Origin: Caldilineaceae bacterium
GTDB lineage: Bacteria; Chloroflexota; Anaerolineae; Caldilineales; Caldilineaceae
Reading direction: 5' to 3'
Length of the DNA: 47,267 nucleotides
Assembly (NCBI GenBank): GCA_020845455.1
Contig: JADLFO010000139.1
Span: 1-47,267, forward strand
The position numbers and the translations under genes were made by a program. Shown here in pieces: positions 42,408-47,267 of the stretch. The notes under the pieces were generated by a model. That model saw only the letters and a list, made by a program, of their open reading frames with translations, was not told the DNA's origin and ran no database searches. Numbering within the stretch: the stretch's first letter is position 1; the number at the start of each line of letters is the position of its first letter.

Positions 42408-43796
42408 CTAGGCTAACCCGGCGCGCGCCAGGAGGTTGCGGGCCGCAGCGTTGTGGGCTTCGACCAGTGCAGGCAGGTCAAACAGGGTGGGGCGGCCTTC
42501 CTGCACCAAGACGCGACCATTGACCATGGCAAAATCTACAGGCTGTGGCTGGCAAAAGATGAGCGCGGCCAACGGGTCATGAACCGCGGCCCCGGCATAG
42601 GTAGGGGCGGACAGGTCATAGGCGATCAGGTCGGCGGCCATGCCCGGCGCCAGCGCGCCGATGTCGTCGCGGCCCAACACCGCGGCCCCGCCCAAGGTGG
42701 CTAGTTCGATGGCTTGGCGCGCGGTCATGGCGGCAGGGTCGCCCAAGACGCGCTGCAGGAGCATGGCCTGGCGCGCTTCGGCCAGCAGGTGGCTGCTGTC
42801 ATTGCTGGCGCTGCCGTCCACGCCCAGCCCGACGCAAACGCCGCTGTCGAGCATGGCACGCACAGGGGCGATGCCGCTGGCGAGCCGCATGTTGCTGGTG
42901 GGGCAGTGGGCCACGCCCGTGCGGGTCTGGGCAAAGTGGCCGACCTCCGCCGGGTTGATATGCACGCAGTGAGCGTGCCACACGTCCGGCCCCATCCAGT
43001 CCAGATCGGCGGCATAGGCGGCGGGCCGCGCCCCAAACTCGCGCAGGCAGAAGCGCTCCTCGTCGAGCGTTTCTGCCAGGTGGGTGTGCAGCCGGACGCC
43101 TGCCGCGCCGAAACTGCGCGCCAAGGCGGCGCTCTCGCGCATGAGGTTGGGGGTGACGCTGAAGGGGCTGCAGGGCGCGATGACCACGCGGCGCGTGGCA
43201 AAGCGTGCGGGGTCGTGATAGGTCTCGACCACACGGCGGCAGTCGCGCAGGATGCTCTCTTCGTCTTCGGTCACGCGATCCGGCGGTAGGCCGCCCTGGC
43301 TTTCGCCCAGGCTCATGCTGCCGCGCGCGCCGTGAAAGCGCACGCCGATCTGCTCTGCTGCTTCGAACTGGTCGTCGAGGCGCGACCCATTGGGCCAGAG
43401 ATAGTGATGGTCGCTGCTGGTGGTGCAGCCGCTGAGCAGCAGTTCGGTCAATGCCAACTGTGTGCTAACGCGCACGTCGGCGGGTGTTAGCTCGGCCCAG
43501 ATCGGGTAGAGTGTCTTGAGCCAGCCGAAGAGCACGGCGTTTTGCGCCTGGGGGATTACACGCGTGAGCGTCTGATAGAAGTGGTGGTGGGTGTTGACAA
43601 GGCCGGGCAGGATGATACGCCCGGCCGCGCCGATCGTCTGGTGGGGGTGGGCGGTGTAGTGCGCCGGTAGGTCGCGGGTTGCGCCCACCCAAGCGACGGC
43701 GCGATCCTCCACCACGACCGCGGCGTCGCGCAGTTCGCGGCGCTGGGCGTCCATAGTGACGAGATAGTCGGCGTGCCGGATGATGGTCAGGCTCAT
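42408..43796 (-). CDS. Amidohydrolase, 8-oxoguanine deaminase-like
   Basis: The 462-residue metal enzyme belongs to the cytosine-deaminase/TRZ-ATZ branch. NTHHHFYQTLTR is the HxH metal motif, LHTHLAETLDEE the third His and catalytic Glu, WHAHCVHI the fourth His, and GLGVDGSASNDSSHL the metal Asp block, a form I associate with 8-oxoguanine deaminases. The reaction would remove the amino group from oxidised guanine or a related heterocycle. Atrazine-type deamination is an alternative. It lies between the tRNA enzyme and the quinate-dehydrogenase-like gene on the same strand. Confidence 0.85.
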   Translation of the reverse strand: MSLTIIRHADYLVTMDAQRRELRDAAVVVEDRAVAWVGATRDLPAHYTAHPHQTIGAAGRIILPGLVNTHHHFYQTLTRVIPQAQNAVLFGWLKTLYPIWAELTPADVRVSTQLALTELLLSGCTTSSDHHYLWPNGSRLDDQFEAAEQIGVRFHGARGSMSLGESQGGLPPDRVTEDEESILRDCRRVVETYHDPARFATRRVVIAPCSPFSVTPNLMRESAALARSFGAAGVRLHTHLAETLDEERFCLREFGARPAAYAADLDWMGPDVWHAHCVHINPAEVGHFAQTRTGVAHCPTSNMRLASGIAPVRAMLDSGVCVGLGVDGSASNDSSHLLAEARQAMLLQRVLGDPAAMTARQAIELATLGGAAVLGRDDIGALAPGMAADLIAYDLSAPTYAGAAVHDPLAALIFCQPQPVDFAMVNGRVLVQEGRPTLFDLPALVEAHNAAARNLLARAGLA

Positions 43797-43833
43797 GGGC
43801 AGTCTTGGGACGCAGGGGCCGGGCCTGCCGGCA

Positions 43834-44733
43834 TCATGCGTTGAGTATGGTTACATCGGGCCGCAGGTTGGCGGCGGCGACCATCGGCGCGAGTTCGCCG
43901 GCGCTTAGGGCACGCCCTTGGCCCGCGATGGCGGTAAAGGCGGCCTCGATCACGTTGGTCCCGAAGCTGCGACCGTCCAGGCGGGGTGTGGTGGTGCAGA
44001 GATAGCGTACACCACGATCGCGCAGGAGTGCAATATCTGCCGGGGTGGTGGTATTGGTGACGACGACTTTGCCGTCCAACCGGTCGGGGAGGTGGCGTTT
44101 GATGTAATGAAAATCGTCGGCGATGACGCCGGCCCAGGCGTACCAAGGGGTGAAGCGTGGGGTGATGGTCTCTTGGGCGCTGCCGGTCGGGTAGAGCCAG
44201 TGGAAGGGGAGGCGGCTCATGATGGGCAGCAGAAGGCGCGCCAGGAGACGCAGCGTGGGCAGGCTGCGCACAGGGATCGGCAGACCAAGGCCGGCGCCGA
44301 GATCGCCAAAGAGCGCGGCGTAGCCTGCGTCGGCGAAGCCGGCGGCGAGGTCATAGCGGGCCACCGCAGTGCAGATGAAGACCCGGCGTTGGCTCACCGG
44401 TTCGGGCAGGAGCGAATCCAGTTGGGCGGGGAGGGCGCGTTCCACGACCTGGCGCAGCCCGCCACCGTCGACGGCGGGGGTCGCCAGCCCATGCACCAGC
44501 CCTGCGACCGAGCGCAGCGGGTAGGAGCGCCCGGCCAGGTGGAGCGCCAGGTCCGCGCCGCCCACGCCAAAGGCGTCTACCTGCCCGTCGAGCGTTTGGA
44601 AGAGGCGGCGCGCGGCGGCAAGGTCGCCGTCGACGCCGACCCGTTCGAGGCGGATCGGTGTGTCTAGGATCGTGGTTTCGCTGACGGCATTGCGGCGGCT
44701 GCTACCTAGACTGACGGAAACGACCCGCTTCAT
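43834..44733 (-). CDS. Quinate 5-dehydrogenase-like protein
   Basis: The 299-residue protein begins MKRVVSVSLGSSRRN and contains ERVGVDGDLAAARRLFQTLD, AFGVGGADLALHLAGRSYPL, TPAVDGGGLRQVVERALP and FADAGYAALFGDLGAGLGLP. These blocks recall proteins annotated as quinate 5-dehydrogenase in several phyla, an annotation I regard as weakly founded. No clear Rossmann GxGxxG is visible near the N terminus. It is 3 nt after the alpha-oxoamine synthase gene on the same strand, suggesting co-expression. Confidence 0.55.
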   Translation of the reverse strand: MKRVVSVSLGSSRRNAVSETTILDTPIRLERVGVDGDLAAARRLFQTLDGQVDAFGVGGADLALHLAGRSYPLRSVAGLVHGLATPAVDGGGLRQVVERALPAQLDSLLPEPVSQRRVFICTAVARYDLAAGFADAGYAALFGDLGAGLGLPIPVRSLPTLRLLARLLLPIMSRLPFHWLYPTGSAQETITPRFTPWYAWAGVIADDFHYIKRHLPDRLDGKVVVTNTTTPADIALLRDRGVRYLCTTTPRLDGRSFGTNVIEAAFTAIAGQGRALSAGELAPMVAAANLRPDVTILNA

Positions 44734-44736
44734 GGA

Positions 44737-45999
44737 CTAGATCAGGCCTGTGGCGCGCCCAGATGCGGTGAAGACGTCGAGTGCATAGTCGATGTCGGCG
44801 ATGGTGTGTGCGGCAGTGACATTGGCGCGCAGCCGCGCAGCGCCTTCGGGGACGGCAGGCGGCAGGGCCGGCAGCACAAAGACGCCATGGTCTTGGCAGT
44901 ATTTAGTCATAGCCAGGGCGCGTTCTTCGTTATAGACCATGATCGGCACGATCGGCGTGCAGGTCAGCCCAGTGTTGAAGCCCGCTGCCTTAAGGCCCTG
45001 GATGAAGTGGTCCACGTTGCGGCGCAGGATACGGTTGCGTTCGACGCCTTCCTCTTCGATGACGTCAAAGGCCTCGATGGCGGCGGCGGTGACGGCTGGG
45101 GGGAGGGCGGCGCTGAAGATGAAGCCGCGCGCTGTGTGGCGCAAGAAGGTGATCAGGCGAGCGTCGCCGGCGATGTAGCCGCCGATGCCGGGGATGGTCT
45201 TGCTCAGCGTGCCCATCTTTAGATCGATGACGCCCGGCATATCATAGTGTTCTTCGATCCCGCGCCCGTGCTCCCCCAGGACGCCGATGCTGTGGGCTTC
45301 GTCGACCATCAGCCAGGCGTGATGAGCACGGCACAGTTCGACCGCCGCCGGAAGGTTGAAGATGTCGCCGTCCATGCTGAAGACGGCATCGGCGACGACC
45401 AGTTTGTTGGCGCCGGCCGGGGCGCTGCGCAGGACACGCTCCAGGTCGGCCATGTCGTTGTGGCGGAAGCGCTTGAAGACGCCCTGCGCCAAGATGCAGC
45501 CGTCTACAATACTGGCGTGGTTCCAGCGGTCGGAGATCACCCAGTCGCCGCGTCCGATGAGGGTGCTGATGGTCGCCAGGTTGGTGACATAGCCGCTGCT
45601 GAAGGCAATGGCATCGGCGCGCTCGGTGTAGCGGGCGATGCGTTCCTCCAGTTGGGCATGCAGGTCGAGCGTGCCGCCCAAGAGTCGCACCCCGTGCGTG
45701 CCTGCGCCGTAGCGGTCGAGCGCCTGTTTGGCGGCGGCGACAATGCGCGGGTGGTCGAGCAGCCCAAGGTAGCTGTAGGTGGCAAACATGAGCTTGCGCT
45801 GGTCGTGGGTCGCGACCCAGGGGCCTTCTAGTTCGTCGACCGGCTGCAGATAGTAATAGAGGTTCTGCGCCTTGGCCTGCTCGATGCGTTCCCACACGGC
45901 GTTGATGCGGTCGGCAAACGGACCGGGTAGGGCTTGTTCCTGCGGTGATGGATGCATTGAGGGATCGGCGGCGTCGGCACCGTTTCTGCGATTAACCAT
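44737..45999 (-). CDS. Alpha-oxoamine synthase (AONS/KBL family, PLP enzyme)
   Basis: From ATG 45999 the protein has 420 residues. Members condense an acyl-CoA with an amino acid: 8-amino-7-oxononanoate, aminolevulinate, 2-amino-3-ketobutyrate or sphingoid-base synthesis. FATYSYLGLLDHPRIV, GAGTHGVRLLGGTLDLHAQL, FSSGYVTNLATISTLIG, DEAHSIGVLGEHGRG and the PLP-binding Lys in GTLSKTIPGIGGYI are all intact. No biotin genes are nearby, so the substrate is open. ATG at 45957 is an alternative. TACTAT lies a few bases upstream of 45999, which could make this start leaderless. The frame is open to 46170 without coding character. Confidence 0.88.
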   Translation of the reverse strand: MVNRRNGADAADPSMHPSPQEQALPGPFADRINAVWERIEQAKAQNLYYYLQPVDELEGPWVATHDQRKLMFATYSYLGLLDHPRIVAAAKQALDRYGAGTHGVRLLGGTLDLHAQLEERIARYTERADAIAFSSGYVTNLATISTLIGRGDWVISDRWNHASIVDGCILAQGVFKRFRHNDMADLERVLRSAPAGANKLVVADAVFSMDGDIFNLPAAVELCRAHHAWLMVDEAHSIGVLGEHGRGIEEHYDMPGVIDLKMGTLSKTIPGIGGYIAGDARLITFLRHTARGFIFSAALPPAVTAAAIEAFDVIEEEGVERNRILRRNVDHFIQGLKAAGFNTGLTCTPIVPIMVYNEERALAMTKYCQDHGVFVLPALPPAVPEGAARLRANVTAAHTIADIDYALDVFTASGRATGLI

Positions 46000-46261
46000 G
46001 GGTATAGTATCCAAGAATGACGGCCTCGCTATGCGCCCTGCTCCAGGGTTGTGATATATATCGATCATCTGCCGGAATCGACTGGGCCGGCAGGTTCTAT
46101 CGGGGCGCGGGAGATCATATGGAACCACCGATCGTGCAGGCTGCGCGCGCCGGCGAGGATCGTAGTACACTAGGGTGAGCTGGAGAGCATCACTCTGAAC
46201 GGCAAGATTGTAGCCTAGTGCCGCGTTCGATGCAATTCAGGAATAGGAGGAAACACGAGCG

Positions 46262-47267
46262 ATGGAGAGATCGGCAAGCGTTCGGCCGGCGCAAGGGTCG
46301 CCGCAGTTGGGGGTGGCGAATGGTCGCTTTCTGCCGCATCGCGCCGTGCGCAATGCGCACGTCCAGACGATGCTGTCGCGCTATCGTCCGCGCCAGGTGT
46401 TGGCGCTCCTGGAGCAGGAAGCGCCCCTGATAGTGGATGCCGGCCCTGACCAGACGGGGTTTGACCCGTCGGTGCGGTTGTTAGGCTATTACACGCGACG
46501 CCGCACCGATGGGCCAAGCCGCGGCCTGGTGATCTCGCTGCATGGGTGGGAGGGAAGCAGCCATGCGGTGCATAATCTAGTGATGGCCGATGCCTGGGTG
46601 ACGGAGGGCTTTGACGTCTTTCGGCTCAACCTGCGCGACCATGGGCCGCGGCGGCATGTCGTGCCGCAAGGTCTCAACCAGGGTCTGTTTCTGGGGACGC
46701 TGCTCGACGAGACGGTGACCGCGGTGCAGCAGGCGGCGGAACTGGCCGGCGACGCCCCGGTCTATTTGGTGGGGCCTTCAATGGGGGGCAATTTCGCCCT
46801 GCGCGTGGCGGTGGCGCATACGGCGCGGCCCATCCCGAACCTGCGCAAGGTGGTGGCGATCAGCCCGGCGATCAACCCGGCGCGCTCGACCGATCAGATC
46901 GATGCACAGGCGGTGTTTCACTATTATTTTCGGCGGCGCTGGCTGCACTCGCTGTTGACCAAGCAGCAGTTATTTCCCGATCTTTATCAGTTTGACCCGC
47001 TGCGCAGCATCCAATCCCTGCGCGCCATGACCGAATGGCTGGTCACACGCCATGCGGGCTATCCATCGGCGGATGCCTATTTTGCCGCCTACGCGGTCTT
47101 GGGCGGCGCCCTGGCCGATCTGCGCGTCAACACGACGATCATCACGGCGGCCAATGACGGGGTGATCCCGGTGGCCGACTTTTACGGTCTTGCGCCCAGC
47201 CCTTATCTGCGGATTCAGGTTCATCCAACTGGGGGGCATGTGGGCTTTCTCGACCTGCGGCCGCTGC
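46262..47267 (+). CDS. YheT-like alpha/beta hydrolase (3' end beyond window)
   Basis: ATG at 46262, with AGGAGG 11 nt upstream, opens a frame that runs off the right edge (335 codons visible). VISLHGWEGSSHAVHN is the oxyanion region, FRLNLRDHGPRRH a family block, VGPSMGGNFALRVA the nucleophile elbow (Ser), TAANDGVIPVADFY the acid region and HPTGGHVGFLDL the catalytic His. These are the marks of YheT/EMB8-type hydrolases, presumed esterases of unknown substrate. It is divergent from the oxoamine synthase gene. Confidence 0.88.
   Translation, partial: MERSASVRPAQGSPQLGVANGRFLPHRAVRNAHVQTMLSRYRPRQVLALLEQEAPLIVDAGPDQTGFDPSVRLLGYYTRRRTDGPSRGLVISLHGWEGSSHAVHNLVMADAWVTEGFDVFRLNLRDHGPRRHVVPQGLNQGLFLGTLLDETVTAVQQAAELAGDAPVYLVGPSMGGNFALRVAVAHTARPIPNLRKVVAISPAINPARSTDQIDAQAVFHYYFRRRWLHSLLTKQQLFPDLYQFDPLRSIQSLRAMTEWLVTRHAGYPSADAYFAAYAVLGGALADLRVNTTIITAANDGVIPVADFYGLAPSPYLRIQVHPTGGHVGFLDLRPL

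Noticed and set aside
1..47267. tRNA, rRNA, insertion sequences, prophage genes or CRISPR arrays
   Set aside because: Looked for cloverleaf-like segments, transposase or integrase motifs and regular spaced repeats by reading; none was found.

Overview
The window looks like chromosomal DNA of a high-GC, free-living bacterium. I favour a Chloroflexota member (Caldilineae/Anaerolineae type). The reasons are indirect: Ala/Pro/Glu-rich lipoprotein linkers, a DHH-CBS-CBS-polyA-polymerase type tRNA nucleotidyltransferase, a 'quinate 5-dehydrogenase'-like gene, and many oligosaccharide/sugar uptake genes. No rRNA, tRNA, insertion sequence, prophage or CRISPR array was seen. The taxonomic call is inference.

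Layout. (1) 1-7.4 kb, minus strand: a sugar-catabolic operon read from a strong promoter with two tandem operator-like repeats. It encodes split transketolase (two subunits), an FGGY kinase, a SorC-type regulator, a short DUF2291 protein, an ATPase of a ribose-type ABC importer that is cut off in its second half, and a fucose-isomerase-like enzyme. (2) 7.5-12.4 kb, minus strand: pstS-pstC-pstA-pstB2-pstB1 with a four-repeat, 11-bp-period Pho box. The two PstB proteins carry complementary defects in their ATP-site motifs. (3) 12.5-16.2 kb, plus strand: a UPF0261/Tm-1-like protein with a PEP-hydrolase-family TIM barrel, then an AniA-type copper nitrite reductase. (4) 16.2-21.3 kb: a minus-strand set (Asp/His-tailed protein, small membrane protein, ApbE flavin transferase, haem-b ferric-reductase-like protein) divergent from an OmpR-type response regulator and histidine kinase. 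(5) 21.4-26.8 kb: a P1B-4-type metal exporter with an ArsR/SmtB repressor, two matching 12-2-12 operators and a Cys-rich mini-protein, then mgtE behind a leader of about 580 nt. (6) 26.8-36.7 kb: a Gfo/Idh/MocA oxidoreductase divergent from a FadR-type regulator, then a beta-propeller protein and a complete Dpp/Opp-type importer that probably carries oligosaccharides. (7) 36.7-47.3 kb: a FrnE/DsbA-like thiol oxidoreductase with an in-frame TGA exactly at the first catalytic cysteine (probable selenocysteine), a ferredoxin/adrenodoxin-reductase-like flavoprotein, two small membrane proteins, the tRNA nucleotidyltransferase, an 8-oxoguanine-deaminase-like amidohydrolase, a quinate-dehydrogenase-like protein, an alpha-oxoamine synthase and the start of a YheT-like hydrolase.

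The most unusual items are the probable selenoprotein at 36786-37406, which conventional gene calling would truncate, and the PstB1/PstB2 pair, which predicts a heterodimeric phosphate-import ATPase with one consensus and one degenerate ATP site. Promoter, operator and riboswitch calls rest on reading the sequence by eye and are not experimentally supported.
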